A DNA stretch of 64,000 bases, taken from Xiphydria camelus. Its lineage: Eukaryota > Arthropoda > Insecta > Hymenoptera > Xiphydriidae. The position numbers and the translations under genes are program-made. The notes under the pieces are model-generated. The model saw nothing but the letters and a program-made list of their open reading frames with translations. It made no database searches and was not told the DNA's origin. The DNA lies in assembly GCA_963678675.1 (NCBI GenBank), contig OY783196.1, forward strand, positions 15,556,138 to 15,620,137, read 5' to 3'. Below, piece by piece: positions 10,519 to 21,686 of this stretch (positions are counted from its first letter, which is position 1; the number at the start of each line of letters is the position of its first letter).

Positions 10519-11235
10519 CGAAAATTGAGGTTTAAGATGTGTGAAATTATTAACATTATCTCTAGTATAAGACAAACATTCAGATGACCCATTTTTTATT
10601 GTATTTATGTTTCATTGTGGAAAATGAATGAGAAAAATAGGTTAAGTACAGCAATTATATACTTTGAAAATTGCGAATATTGTAAAAACCATTGAGCTCG
10701 TGAGAATTCAATAAGAGAAAACTTTTGAAGAATTTTCAATTCTTTCTAAAATAGTCTCTTCGTAAATTCGCAATATTATTATACTTGCAATTTTATTAAT
10801 ATTAAATTTTTGAACTTAACCTATTTCTCCCATTCATTACAAAACTTTCTATGTAAAAAAAACCTGTATGGAGTAACCAAAGTTTATTGTTTCATAAATA
10901 AAAGAAAGTATAAATTTGAAAAGCATTTAACGATAGTCAATAATTTTTTTAAATTAAGTACCTAACCTAAAATAGTATACATTCACAATAATGCCACCGA
11001 TGTCATCACAGTGTAAGCACTGTGCCGTCACCGCGTGCATTTCCTTTTCCTAAAGATCACCCCATATGCATTTGATCAAACACTGTGTTGTTACGGTACC
11101 TGCACGTAGTGTCGGCACCGCGTGCAGGTACAGTACCTGCAGACTGGACATGCACTTTGCTAGCACCGCGCTAAATTCCAAATGCACCGCGTGCGGTCAC
11201 AGTGCTGCCACGGTGGCTCCACTTTACTATCGGGG
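10519..11235. mobile_element. Terminal module of a CCCCGATAG-ended element (inverted copy of 55193-55908)
   Basis: This ~720-bp block is, base for base with scattered changes, the reverse complement of 55193-55908. It ends at 11235 in CTATCGGGG, the inverted form of the CCCCGATAG end shared by several elements here. The last ~220 bp are dense in CACGCGGTG-, CACTGTG- and GTGCAGGTAC-like motifs. The LINE is inserted at its inner boundary. No coding sequence. Confidence 0.75.
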
Positions 11236-11240
11236 TGGCC

Positions 11241-11698
11241 AATACAGAGTGGGACATACGGTATATAGATTGACCAACCGAAACCGACCAAGCCCGGCCG
11301 AAGGTAAATTTCAATGTACCTGCAACTGGTCGGTTCTGCGCGGGACATCTGGTATCGTATGTCCCGGGCAGAACCGCACAGTTGCAGGGACCTCCTCGGC
11401 CGGGCTTGGTTGGTATTCGAGCCACTTTTACCGGTAGAAGTCGAGTCGGTAATTAGAGTTGGTATCAATTCGGGAGATCGAAGCATCTAATCTCGAAATC
11501 GTGGATTTGTGAATTATAGTGAGTAATTACCATTATTCACAAATTCACGATTTCGAGATTAGACGCTTCGATCTCCTGAATTGACACCAACTCTAATTAC
11601 CGACTCGACTTCTACCGGTAAAAGTGGCTCGAATACCGTCCAAGCCCGGCCGAAGAGCTCCCTGCAACTGTGCGGTTCTGCCCGGGACATACGGTATA
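11241..11698. mobile_element. Foldback MITE with common core, ends in CGGGACATACGGTATA
   Basis: A palindrome centred near 11525, with the core AATTCGGGAGATCGAAGC and arms CCGACTCGACTTCTACCGG. The outer arms (CAAGCCCGGCCGA, GCAGAACCGCACAGTTGCAG, ATGTCCCGGGCAGAACC) occur three times in alternating orientation at 11290-11355, 11356-11410 and 11640-11698, so one end is duplicated head to head. Short open frames inside are artefacts. Confidence 0.78.
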
Positions 11699-12315
11699 TT
11701 TCTCCAACATGGGATAATTTTTATCCTTCCGTGGGATAATTGTTTTGAATTAATGTTGAATTTTTAAATTAGATCAAAAATTATCCTTCCAGGGTTTAAA
11801 ATGTAACCTTCCTTACATTATTTTTTATACTTCATAGGATAATTTCAGATCTACTTTACCTTTCGTACTCAGATTATCCTTCTAACAGAATAATTTATAT
11901 TCTTTTTTTTCAGTGTACCTCGCATTATCCGTAAGTATACAATATCTAGCTTAAAATGTTGGTGCCTCGATCTCAAACATTCTTAGTCCTGACAATTATT
12001 GGCTCCAATTTTAATAATCAATTTACAAACATTTAGTCATAATACTTGATGAAAACTTATTTCTGACCTGTAAGAGATCACACCGAATGGTATCCAAATT
12101 ATTTCGCTGCAAAAAGATCATTAGAAATTAAGGGGCGTCTTTTAGCATTATTGTACATACAATGTTGGAAAAATTGACACAAATCAATAGTTCCGAAATA
12201 TCTCTTTCCCTGCTTATTTTTATGCGCCGAAATCAAATTTGATCGATCGTATTTAATTATTACCAGGCCGCTAGCGCGTGGTTTTTATTTCTCATCGTCT
12301 AAAAATGTATTATTA
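11699..12315. other. Unassigned; short match to 63.65-63.73 kb
   Basis: Several ATTATCCTTCC-type repeats at 11700-11900. The stretch 11845-11935 (TTTACCTTTCGTACTCAGAT and flanks) is similar to the reverse complement of about 63650-63725, suggesting remnants of one repeat family. No gene seen. Confidence 0.4.
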
Positions 12316-12690
12316 AGGCCGCTGTCTCACGGGTCGGTGTGGTTTTGGCGCGGTAAGTATACGGTAAAGGTGTCGTACCGGCTTCGCTTACGGCCTCGGT
12401 ATGCTAGCGGCGCGACGCCGCGCATTTCATTTCATGCCATTCCGCGGCGGAGGAAACATGTCTAGTGATTCGCGTGATGAAGATATCATTTTAATGTATA
12501 ATTATTTTAAAAATCGAAGAAAGAAGAGATTTTGGGTCCATTCATACATTGAAAGGAACTATGGTAGCAGACTATTTATAGCAGCAAGAGAATTGAGTGA
12601 AAATGATAAGTTTAAGACAATGTATAGAATGTTAAAAAATTATTTTCTAAAACTAGTCAGACTCGTTAAGCCATTGATAAGCAGATAAAA
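12316..12690 (+). mobile_element. Left end of a PIF/Harbinger element, truncated
   Basis: Begins TTA then AGGCCGCTGTCTCACGGG, which fits the TWA target and GGCC-rich ends of PIF/Harbinger elements. It runs into the N-terminal transposase sequence described separately and stops at a CG-rich microsatellite near 12699. The remainder of the transposase and the right end are absent. Confidence 0.6.
12458..12688 (+). pseudogene. N-terminal fragment of a PIF/Harbinger transposase
   Basis: The 76-residue stretch from MSSDSRDEDIILMYNYFKNR to LVRLVKPLISR resembles the non-catalytic N-terminus of insect PIF/Harbinger transposases, notably RRKKRFWVHSYIERN and FKTMYRMLKNYFLKLVRLV. None of the DDE catalytic domain remains. 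The ATG chosen is the second in frame; the first, at 12401, would add a low-complexity leader. Confidence 0.6.
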
Positions 12691-12698
12691 TACAAACA

Positions 12699-12719
12699 CA
12701 CGCGCGCGCGCGCGCGCGA
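12699..12719. repeat. CG/CA dinucleotide microsatellite
   Basis: ACACACGCGCGCGCGCGC-type run at the right break of the Harbinger fragment. Probably marks the truncation point. Confidence 0.7.
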
Positions 12720-13198
12720 GGGAGTGTGTAGATCGTCCTTGGTACACCCCAACGGGAGGTTCGACCGGGAAAGCCCGACTGCCTAGATGCTTACAGCTTG
12801 CAAATGTCGAGACGCGACTGATTCTCGATGTTGCACGCAACATACCTACCGAGAACAAACCGCTCCGCGCTGATGCCACACCAACCCGTGTGCGAGCATC
12901 GATACAAAATATACCCCGATAGCCAAGTTTTGTCACTACGAGCGCACTGTGCCGTCACGCGGTGGAGTTAGGAAACATCACAGTGACCTTATCGTGCGTG
13001 CCCCCGCGGACGTCACAGTGGCGACACGGAGTGGCAACGGCGAGTGAGGTTACTGTGACTGCACAGCGATCGTCACTACAACAGCACTGTACAGTCACGC
13101 GGTGCGCTTTCAAAATAATTGTCGGTATGTAGATTTGCAAAAAGGGAACGCACACAGTGACTTTACCCGCCTAGAGGTGTTGCTTCTTTTTTTTTTCC

Positions 13199-13290
13199 GT
13201 GCCCCACCGGGATTTGAACCTGCGATACTTGGGATATCCTATGCCAGATGCCTCGAGACTGGGAAACGTTTTCGCATTACGCCACCGACT
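13199..13290 (-). other. tRNA-like segment, locus 1 left arm
   Basis: Read on the minus strand it has GGTGGCGTAATGCG near the 5' side and a B-box-like GCAGGTTCAAATCCCGGTGG at the 3' side. Related segments occur at 14651, 26686, 53182 and 54769. This copy lacks the ATTGGTAA bases of the A box that the 14651 copy keeps. It is tRNA-derived, not a working tRNA. Confidence 0.55.
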
Positions 13291-13630
13291 CTTCGAGAGA
13301 TGTTGGTCGACTCCAGTCATATATAGAAAGCGGACATGACAGTGACTGCTTTCGAAGGTTCTCGTTAAACTTTTTAAAATAATTTGATATGTTCTTTTTC
13401 AAAACAGTAGCGATTATGATAATTATTCATTCACTATTTATAGTAGAATATTCGTCAAGAATCATGTTAAAGTTAACCATTAGCGCCCAGCGTCTTATGT
13501 ATAGGACGGCCATTTGGAATTTTTCTCTCATAACCTCTGAGTAACAAATCATGCAATTTTCGTAAAGAAAATCCACCAGAAATTAATTTGGGCTTTAATG
13601 GATTAAGTTCACGATGGAATTTTTGTATTA

Positions 13631-14168
13631 TTAGGTGTTGGAATTAATTTGTAGCGTCGATCTTAACAATAAATGGCACGCAGGTAGTACAGTATTACGT
13701 TGTTACCGACAGTAATGTAATATCGTAAACATCACAATTAATTGTAAGAATTCTTTATATACATAAGTGTTTGACATGACTCTTGATGGACTAATGCCTC
13801 CAAATCATTATCTTCAAATTTATTCGGCTCCTTGTCATCCAAGTCGAAATCACCAGCTTTAAAACGTGCAAACCACTTCCGACACGTTTGCTCGCAGCTA
13901 GAGCATGTACACTTCCACTAAATACGTAGCTGTACTTTTGTTCATATTAAAATAATGAAGCAAAACTCCCCGCAAGAACACTTTATTCGGCACAAATTTT
14001 GATATATTCAATAAATTATTATAAAATGTTATTATTTATGATTTGAAAAAAGTTTATGTACCAACCAAGTTGGGAGTTGACTTATCACCAGTAGGAAAAC
14101 GTCTTAAAAGTTTGGGCATGATCATATTTTTTCATTAAAAAACGCTACGAATTAATTCCAACACCTAA
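13631..14168 (-). mobile_element. Mariner deletion derivative, copy 1
   Basis: The ends TTAGGTGTTGGAATTAATTT and their complement at 14168 are flanked by TA. On the minus strand about 60 codons of the mariner transposase N-terminal half remain (WFARFK, FDLDDKE and EDNDLEAL-type motifs are recognisable near 13790-13920); the catalytic region is deleted. Copy 2 is at 53887-54428. Non-functional. Confidence 0.75.
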
Positions 14169-14257
14169 TATATAATTTTTAATTTTTATTGAACAATTTG
14201 GGTTTTTTCAAAGATTAAGTCACAGTGGCGTCACAGTAACGTAACCCAGTGACAATC

Positions 14258-14605
14258 CCAAATTAAACAAGCAGATATACCGACATTGCCGAAACTTTAC
14301 CGACGGTCAAGCATTGTATAGTTAGAGTTAACTTGAGAAGAGTGCGCTGTGCGTGCTGCGTGAGAGCGAAAAGTGTCAAACGTCTGATTTCCCGATAGCT
14401 GTTAATTCAAGATATCGAAGTGTTTCGTCTATTATTCAATACTTCGATTTTCCGAATTGACAGCTATCGGGAAATCAGACGTTTGACACTTTTCGCTCTC
14501 ACGCAGCACACACAGCGCACTCTTCTCAAGCCAACTCTAACTATAAAATTCTTGACCGTCGGTAAAGTTTTGACAATGTCGGTATCTCTGCTTGTTTAAC
14601 TTGGG
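14258..14605. mobile_element. Foldback with common core, inside locus 1
   Basis: CCCAAATTAAACAAGCAGAT at 14258 pairs with the sequence ending near 14605. The inner arms (GAAGAGTGCGCTGTG, AGTGTCAAACGTCTGATTTC, CCCGATAGCTGT) match the 2.27-2.95 kb palindrome almost exactly, while the outer arms (TTTACCGACGGTCAAG) are different. Confidence 0.78.
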
Positions 14606-14650
14606 ATGATACATACGGTATGACTGGAGTCGACCAACATCTCTTGAAGA

Positions 14651-14750
14651 GTCGGTGGCGCAATTGGTAAAATGCGAAAACGTTTCCCGGTCTCGAGGCA
14701 TGTGGCATAGGATATCCCAAAGATCGCAGGTTCAAATCCCGGTGGGGCAC
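14651..14750 (+). other. tRNA-like segment, locus 1 right arm
   Basis: The best-preserved copy: an A-box-like TGGCGCAATTGG, then a B-box-like GCAGGTTCAAATCC, ending GGTGGGGCAC. It is about 100 nt, with an expanded middle compared with a normal tRNA. A run of A follows. Likely a Pol III promoter relic captured in the foldback. Confidence 0.6.
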
Positions 14751-15036
14751 GAAAAAAAAAAAGCGACACCTCTAGGCGGGTAAAGTCATTATGTGCGTTC
14801 CCTTTTTGCAAAATCTACATACCGACAATTATTTTTAAAGCGCACCGCGTGACTGCACAGTGCTGTTGTAGTGACGATCGCTGGTGCAGTCACAGTAACC
14901 TCACTCGCCGTTGCCACTCTGTGTCGCCACTCTGACGTCCGCGGGGGCACGCACGATAAGGTCACTGTGATGTTTCCTAAATCCACCGCGTGACGGCACA
15001 GTGCGCTCGTAGTGACGAAACTTGGCTATCGGGGGG

Positions 15037-15471
15037 ACCTTGAAATTTACTTTCGGCCTGGCTTGGTCGGTACTCGAGTCATTTTTTTACTCGAGACATT
15101 TTTTTGGCGGCGCTCGCGGCGCAGCGGAAACATGGCGGATATTGGCGTACAATACGCCGCGAACTTCAAATTCCGTCGACCGGTAGGTAAAAGGGTCAAG
15201 AACCGTCGGCAAATACTGCAGATGGTAAATGTCAGGGTCTCACCGCTTGATGCGTTTCTCGTGGGACATGCTGTACAGTTGATCCGAATGAATTCGTTTC
15301 ATTGTTTGTGAAAATAAATGTCTATATCTCGTTCTAAAAATGCTCATTTTTAAAAAATTTTTGGAGCAAGTTAACACTTTTCAAGTGCGCGCCAATTCAA
15401 AACGCCAATATCGGCCATGTTTTTTAGTACACGCTTTGCCGCCAGGTACCGCATTCATTTTGAGCGTCCCC
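15037..15471. other. Foldback arm fragment, then unassigned sequence
   Basis: 15037-15090 matches the outer arm of the 52.5 kb foldback (TTGGTCGGTACTCGAGTCAT type), so it is probably a detached left arm of the core foldback at 16.6-17.2 kb. The rest to 15471 shows only a weak inverted pair (ATGGCGGATATTGGCG near 15132 and its near-complement near 15400). No gene. Confidence 0.4.
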
Positions 15472-16557
15472 AATGGTTGCGTTCAGCAGATAGAGCATAA
15501 ACCGCTACCGCTCAGTACGCTCAGAAGTAGCGCTCTCTGTTCTGCCGACAACAAGTTTCGGCCGTGGCCTTCGATACATTAGGCGCGTGGCGCGGTGGAC
15601 TTAAACGATCGACTTGTCGTACTGAAATTTGGCTTTATAAAATTGTTTAGGAACGATCAATTTGAGAGTCAGATTCGTTTTTAGTGCACATATATCTATA
15701 AGAATCACCTAGTCTGGTTCGAGTAACAAAATCACTATTGTCCAGTGTTATCTCTGGTTACAAGATGTTGTGTTGTTTATATCAATACCTCAGAGCTAAA
15801 CAGTAGGTATTAACACAATTTTTTTTCAAAAACCGTATTATTTCCTCATTATGCTATTTTACATTGAAAATAGCAGAATGAAGAAATAATACGGGTTTCA
15901 CAAAAAAAATGGAGTTAATACTGTTTAGCTCTGAGGTACTGATATAGTAACAGATTGTTTTACAATTGCCGGTGGCAAGAAATAGTTATTTTCGTTATTA
16001 GGGCGTGAAGCGCTGTTTTTAACGAGTGTGAAGTTTGCCGCACGAGCGAAGCGAGTACGGCAATCACACTCGTTAGAACGGCGCGAAACAACCGAATAAC
16101 GAATTCTATTTTTTGTCACTAAGTGTCAAATACGAGGTTGACGATTTCACGCACTGCGCAGGTTAGTTCACGCACTGCGCAACTTTTCACGAATTGGTGT
16201 GTGAAAGATGATTTCACATGCGTCGAGGACGCCCATGAAACCGAGTATTTGACACTGAGTGACAAAAATGTAATTTTTTTTCGTAATAATACATAAAATA
16301 TCAGATGTTCCGTCGCACGACAGACGGAATTCGACACATCAGTTCATACCGCTCGACATCATTCATAAAATGCGCCAAAACTTCTTTCGATGGAAGTGAG
16401 CGGGAGCGTTGGAGCGTAACTTTTCTTCGCTACAAAACATGGTGACCGCTACCACTTACGCTCACTTGGAGCGTTCGGTAGCATACGCGTTCGGCAGATT
16501 TTTGCTGAGCTGCTCCACAACTGTTGCGGAGCGGTATGATCTGCTGAACGCACCCAA
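15472..16557. mobile_element. Foldback with GGTTGCGTTCAGCAGAT ends
   Basis: GGTTGCGTTCAGCAGATAG at 15476 and the complement of GGGTGCGTTCAGCAGATCAT at about 16535-16554 form terminal inverted repeats. The inside has a hairpin element (15778-15947) and pairs such as GTCACTAAGTGTCAAATAC near 16116 with GTATTTGACACTGAGTGAC near 16243. No transposase; a MITE of unknown superfamily. Confidence 0.65.
15778..15947. mobile_element. 170-bp hairpin MITE
   Basis: TATCAATACCTCAGAGCTAA at the left pairs with TTAGCTCTGAGGTACTGATA at the right, and the arms are complementary almost to the centre near 15862. Nested in the 15472-16557 element. Confidence 0.75.
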
Positions 16558-17171
16558 TTCGGGAGACCAAAGCGTCTAATCTCAAAATCGTGAATTTGTG
16601 AATAAGGGGTCGTCCATTAATCACGTGAGGTCCGAAGGGGGAGGGGGGTGTTCGGCAAAAATCATGAAATATCACAAGGGGGAGGGGGGGTTCTAGTGAG
16701 ATATCACGTGTATTTATTTTTTCGTTGAACGCACGATTTCTAAACAACCTGCAACCTTAATGTCTGGACATTTTTATCACGGTCCTTAATTTTCCAGAAT
16801 TAAATTAGGTTATACTTACTAGTATTTAAAGATAATATTCTTAAATTTTTAAGATACTTTTTGTACTAAGAAAATACACGTGATTGGGGGGGGGGGGGGA
16901 ATCTTAAACCTCATCACGTATCACCAGGGGGAGGGGGGGGGGGTTAAAAATGCTAAAAAGCATCACGTGATTAATGGACGACCCCTAATCGTAATTACTC
17001 ACCATAATTCACAAATCCACCATTTCGAGGTTAGACGCTTCGATCTCCCGAATTGATACCAACTCTAACTACCGACTCGACTTCTACCGGTAAAAGTGGC
17101 TCGAATACTGACCAAGCCCGGCCGAAGAGATCCCTGCATCTGTGCGGTTCTGCCCGGGACATACGGTATTA
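16558..17171. mobile_element. Core foldback split by a MITE
   Basis: The left half-core (AATTCGGGAGACCAAAGCGT) is at 16556-16605 and the right half (GCTTCGATCTCCCGAATTGA, then CCGACTCGACTTCTACCGG and CGGGACATACGGTATTA) at 16986-17171. The outer left arm is missing at this position; see 15037. Confidence 0.7.
16606..16985. mobile_element. 380-bp MITE, TAA target, GGGGTCGTCCATTAATCACG ends
   Basis: The terminal inverted repeats GGGGTCGTCCATTAATCACG and complement are flanked by TAA at 16603-16605 and 16986-16988. G-rich tracts (GGGGGAGGGGGG) sit inside each end. The 3-bp TAA duplication suits PIF/Harbinger- or IS3EU-like mobilisation. Confidence 0.82.
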
Positions 17172-17579
17172 GTCTCGAGTTGGAATCCTAGCGCACCGTC
17201 TGACCTCTCTGCCGTCACGCGCTATTGCCACGTTTTCCCCTGTTCATTCAAAAATTCCGTTTTCTCGAAACCTTTTACTAAATTACACAAAAACTACTAA
17301 GTGAAATTGGTTTAAACTGTGCAGGATAGAAGTTTATAACTACATGCAAAATAAAACGTTTTCTTTTTACCATTTCTTCCTTTTTAAGAGCCAATATTAT
17401 TACTATCAAATCACCGGCCCATAAGGTTCCATGTTAATCAGTGACTTTTCAAACATGAATTTTTAAAAAACGGTTAAGCGAATTTATTTCAAATTTTGAC
17501 AGTAGCGTTCTGATGAAGTGAAGATTATAAGAAAAAAATCTTAGTAATTGGTCCATTTTCATTTCACTGATGTTCCTCC
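17171..17579. repeat. Left ~410-bp inverted arm (pairs with 27188-27598)
   Basis: From AGTCTCGAGTTGGAATC to CTGATGTTCCTCCT this block is the reverse complement of 27188-27598 with roughly one change in ten. It probably marks the two ends of a large element or an inverted duplication; between them lie 17.58-27.19 kb. Confidence 0.75.
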
Positions 17580-18360
17580 TTAAGGGGTATGGTATGGCCA
17601 CGGTAGAATTTAAAAAAAATCGATTTTTTTTTGCTTAAACGACGCTTTATCATCATAAAAATAAGATAATATTCGGTTTATAGCGAAAACAATTTTTTTC
17701 ACCAACTTTGAGTGCATAGCGTGGGCCTACCTGCGACGCAGTCGTAGAGTACCAGAGCGCGCAGCGCAACGCGCCCGGATTTTGGGAGCTATGCTATTAG
17801 AGATGACTAACAATGTAGTGGTAAATTTAGAATATATACATATAGAGGACATTAGTTGCATACCTGTAGAGCAACATTTAATCAGTCAGCAAAATCTAAG
17901 CCAGTGTAACCGTTGAAAGGACGCCGTTCAGTTGCTTCTCGGCTTTTCGAGTGATACATATCTACACGGAGAGAAATTTTCGGTAAAAATTACCTAAATA
18001 GTAGGGTAAGCGTGTAGCATTCGGTGTTTTACGGTTAATTTTATAGAGGCGCTGGTCAGGAATTAACAATCAACCGATATATTTTGACGAACGTTCCAGA
18101 ATTTTTACCGTTCCAACTCTATAATTTTACCCGAACAGGAATTTTTATGCCTGCACAATATAGAAAGTATCCCTCCGTTAATAAATGTTATCGTATAATA
18201 GCAGCAAAAATTATCATTCGGCCCTTAAATTGTAACAAGTTGTGCGCCTTAATTTTTATCATTACGTTACTGCACAATTACCCTAGAGTAACGGAATTTT
18301 TACCTATCCGGGTAGATAGATTCTACCAATGACATCTATAAAGGCGATCACGTGAGCGTC

Positions 18361-18395
18361 AGTTCACGTCAGTTCGCGTCAGTTCGGCCGTTTTC
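18361..18395 (+). promoter_or_regulatory. Tandem CGTCAGTTC repeat, possible promoter
   Basis: Three 10-bp repeats of the form CGTCAGTTCA/CGTCAGTTCG lie about 130 bp upstream of the ATG at 18519. TCAGT is an arthropod initiator-like motif, so these may be start sites for the small gene downstream. There is no clear TATA box at a fixed distance. Confidence 0.35.
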
Positions 18396-18518
18396 GGCCG
18401 ATCGTCAGAAGTCGACGCACGTTGTGAGTTGTGGCCATTAGAACCGGTGCGAGTTGTTCCAGAAAAAATAAAGTGCTTAAACTAATACATTTATAAAAAA
18501 AAACAATTATTTAAAAAG

Positions 18519-18888
18519 ATGAATTACTGTCTGGTGAAAGCGGCTTTTGAGGTAAGTGATTTTATTTAGAAGATTTATGGGAAAATGTTAGTAGATTTTT
18601 TAATCATATTTTTTGCCTGATATACGGAGAAGTCTCACCATTTTTGTCCATTACCAGGAGTATTTGGTGGGAAATTCTGGTGATTTCTTTTTCGTTATAA
18701 ATAAAAAGAGAAGACTAGAAGAAAAATTGGGGAAATTCATGCAAAAAAATTCTATACTGAAATATTTCAAGGCGCCGTTAGGAGTGGACGCGTCAAGCAA
18801 GAGTGATTCACGAAGCCAGGTGGAAGCGGGCAGTTTCCCCCATAATGACGTCAAGGCAACGGGGCTTTCCAATGCAGGCCCAGGATGA
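18519..18888 (+). CDS. Small two-exon open frame in the TTAA element
   Basis: Exon 1 (18519-18551) codes MNYCLVKAAFE and ends at a strong donor (GAG/GTAAGTG). Exon 2 begins after TCCATTACCAG at 18658, continues the same frame for 76 residues and stops at 18886-18888. The 87-aa product has a basic middle (INKKRRLEEKLGKFMQK) and no domain I can name. It lies upstream of the transposase remnant in the same orientation, so it could be the truncated 5' part of the element's gene. Function unknown; it may not be translated. Confidence 0.35.
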
Positions 18889-20271
18889 AGGAGTAAGGGG
18901 GTCTTATGCTCCTCTAGGCAATCAAAGGAAGCCATTCGATCGACAACCAGCGTGCATATCGGATCGTGATTCGAGTCTCATCGAGGATTGCTTCAGGACT
19001 TATCGTGCAGCCGCGTCGAGTCTACCGCGTCGAATATAGCTTACAATACATAGAGTCTCAACAGATAAGATTTTCATTGAAAAATTTAAATCTATTTAAT
19101 TTTGTATGTCATTTGTTCTTCTGAGCAGAAAAGTGTGAGGAACGATTTGACGGAGAAAACCTAGGGTCTGCGGGCTGTTAACGGAACATCCTCGATAACG
19201 CACGGACGACCATACCGATCGTCCGACTAACAGGACACCGACGCTACCTGAGAACGCACGGTGATCGGCTCGGAATAAGGGACGAGCCGGGCGTAAGGAC
19301 GGCTTGGGCAGCTCGGTGGTCATTCTCTCCTTCGACCATCGCAAGAGCTACTTCGGCGAAGAGCCGAAGTCAAGTCGCAGTCACATTCATCACGTTGTAA
19401 CTCACAATCAGTCGCATTCATCAGTAAACTGTTCTTTCGGGAAATATTTCCTACAAAAGCTGTCGAATTTTCCTTAGTAATGAACGCGTAACAAGGAAGT
19501 TAGAAATACTCGTCCTTTGCAGCGATCGTTTACTACCTGGCCGCAATAAACTGCTATTTCTGGCACAGGCAAGCGCGGGTACGTATCCCGATGCCGCGAC
19601 TTCCTCCGTGATGCGAATTTTTCGGCACTGCACTGGTACGAAAGACGCGGAACGACGCGACGCTCGATAGCAACGGTCACAAATAAACGCACTTAGCTCA
19701 AATGTCAGGAAAAGAATGCAATTCCCGATATTAAACAAGTAATTAGAACCAAATATATGAAAATTTCCATACAATTTTTAATTTAATAATTAATTTTCAC
19801 TTAATAAGGTGAAGAAAATTTGCTCACGGATAAATAAAAAATATATAAACGTAAAATAAAAAGTATCACATTGAACGGTAAATTTATATTCTAATTGGTG
19901 GGAAAAAAATAATCCTTGAGGTTAGTAATAATTTCAGTACAGGTTAGTATATTTTACCGTACCGGTGCAGCAGTTTCTACCCCGAAAACAGTAAAATCTT
20001 TCTCATTGTTTGACACTTTCAATCTATCTCAGCCATAATTTTCATCTATTCCAACCACATTTTTTATTTGATACAGAGGTCACATTTTACTTTCGAGAAC
20101 ATGAAAAACTCTTTGAATGCATGATATTTTTTACCTCACTGACCAAATGCAACACGATTACCGTACTAGTTGGGTATTTTTTCCCTGAATTTCAGGCAAA
20201 TAGTACTGACGATTTCTCTCCGTGTAGTAGGTATTGCGCGAATTACAGAATTTTGTTTGTAAACAACTGAA

Positions 20272-20880
20272 ATGAGCAACGATCAAAAAGTTTATCGATC
20301 ACAGAAAGGATCAAAAAGAAATACTTGGAGTTTAAATAAAAGTAATATTTCAAAGCGTAGACCATTAAATCGATATGCAGCGGATCAAGATAAAGAAGGT
20401 GTGAGCGCGTCGGCCAAAAAACTGCGAAAACCAACAAGTTCCCGTGATGTTGAAGTTAACGGTGAATTCGGTTATAGATTTATAAATTTTATAACTGTTA
20501 CGAATGTCTCAATAATAACGAGAGTTTCAATTCTATTGTGTGGAGTTTGGCACCCAAGAGGACTTCAAGCGGCAAGTTGGTTTTGGATATAGCTTCCAAT
20601 ATTGCACTCTGTACGTTCAACGATGGCCTTAGCAGCGTCATGAGCATGATGAACATTTTGGGCATGACTATAGGGCCCCAAAGCTACAACTTTTGTTTAG
20701 AAGTCGATGCACTGCGCGTCGACTACGCAGAGCGGTCACTATCGGTTGCGGCGAAGAACGCGCGTTGGAATGCAAGATCTTCAAGAAAAGCGAAAGAGGA
20801 GGAAAATCTTGCCTTTTGGAAGGTCAACTTTATGGAGCTGGTATCGCAGACAATGGTAAAAAATGTTGTTATTTGCATTT
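20272..20880 (+). pseudogene. Mutator-like transposase remnant
   Basis: Three frames carry pieces of one protein. The first (20272-20500) has a basic N-terminus then VEVNGEFGYRFINFITV. The second, from about 20538, reads WSLAPKR then GMTIGPQSYNFCLEVDA and AKNARWNARSSRKAKEEE. The third ends in EGQLYGAGIAD (about 20810-20845). This order resembles the arthropod Mutator-like transposase-domain proteins: N-terminal VN.EFGYRFINF and C-terminal IGPQSY.FC plus YGAGIAD. The central part is missing and at least two frameshifts are present. The family assignment is from memory of those motifs. Confidence 0.55.
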
Positions 20881-21686
20881 TTATGGTTTAATTACGAGAA
20901 AGTTATATGTAACACTTAAAACGTGTTTATCTCAAAACAGCTTTTTTCGAATTGGCGAGACAAATAATTTCGACAATTTTTATCCGACTGTCTTCAAATT
21001 TTATAATTTTATAATTCTTTCTAATTGCATTTCGCACAAAAGTATGTATGGAATTTTTCATTAATTAAAAACTTTCCATTTTATGAGCCGTTTCATACGA
21101 AATTTTTCATTGAAAATTCATCACTAAAATTCAAATGCTTACCATTTTCCGAAAAATCAATATTTTAAAAAACCCCTACGTATTTTTGTAGATATACTGT
21201 TAGAATAATGAACTAGTATTCAAAAATTATTCTTCTTAGAATAATTGCTTAGTTCAGTTAAGAGAAAGAGTCGATTTTGTTTTTAGACACATCTTCAGAG
21301 CGCGATGTTTAAATGAAAGAAACTTGTTGAATGTCTATCTGTGGTTACTATTGAAAGAACTTTTTCCCGTTCTCCCATTTTCATTATCTCCCATTTCCAT
21401 TATATACTTATGAAAATTAAGGGAAAAAATTGTTTTTGGTTCTAGGTCAAAAATTGCGGACACCATTTGTCTCGCCGCGGGGCACCTCAAAAAAATGCAC
21501 CAGCGGAAAATGTGAATAGCCGCCATATTGAATTAAAAAAAATATATATACATTTGTTTTTAATACTGTAATACTTGGTATTAGTAGATATGAAATTACT
21601 TTTGTACATAAATCACTTTTTTGAACAAAAAAAAGGTAAAATATGCACCTTATTTTGTAACCGCTACCGTGGCCATACCCCTTAAT

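Larger units (their letters stand above)
12914..15034. mobile_element. CCCCGATAG-ended composite foldback, locus 1
   Basis: The ends are CCCCGATAGCCAAGTTTTGT (12914) and the complement of CCCCGATAGCCAAGTTTCGT (ending 15034). The first ~415 bp pair with the last ~415 bp. Both arms hold GTCACGCGGTG/GCACTGTGC subterminal motifs and a tRNA-like segment. The middle is filled by a dead mariner (13631-14168) and a core foldback (14258-14605). The segment 12914-14270 corresponds, inverted, to 53750-55149. No transposase of its own was found and no clean target duplication, so the superfamily is unknown. Confidence 0.75.
17584..21681 (+). mobile_element. TTAA-flanked 4.1-kb DNA transposon, decayed
   Basis: Left end GGGGTATGGTATGGCCACGG, right end the complement of GGGGTATGGCCACGGTAG; the left end has an extra GTATG. 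Both are flanked by TTAA (17580-17583 and 21682-21685), as in Kolobok or piggyBac elements. Inside are a small spliced open frame (18519-18888) and a transposase remnant (20272-20880). No complete transposase survives, so this is a deletion derivative. Confidence 0.8.

Noticed and set aside
14651..14750. A functional tRNA
   Set aside because: About 100 nt with an expanded middle, a weak acceptor stem, and present as related copies in foldback arms.
18750..18775. PIP-box-like string QKNSILKYF in the small spliced gene
   Set aside because: The hydrophobic residue is at the wrong position for a PCNA-binding box; one short motif is not enough.
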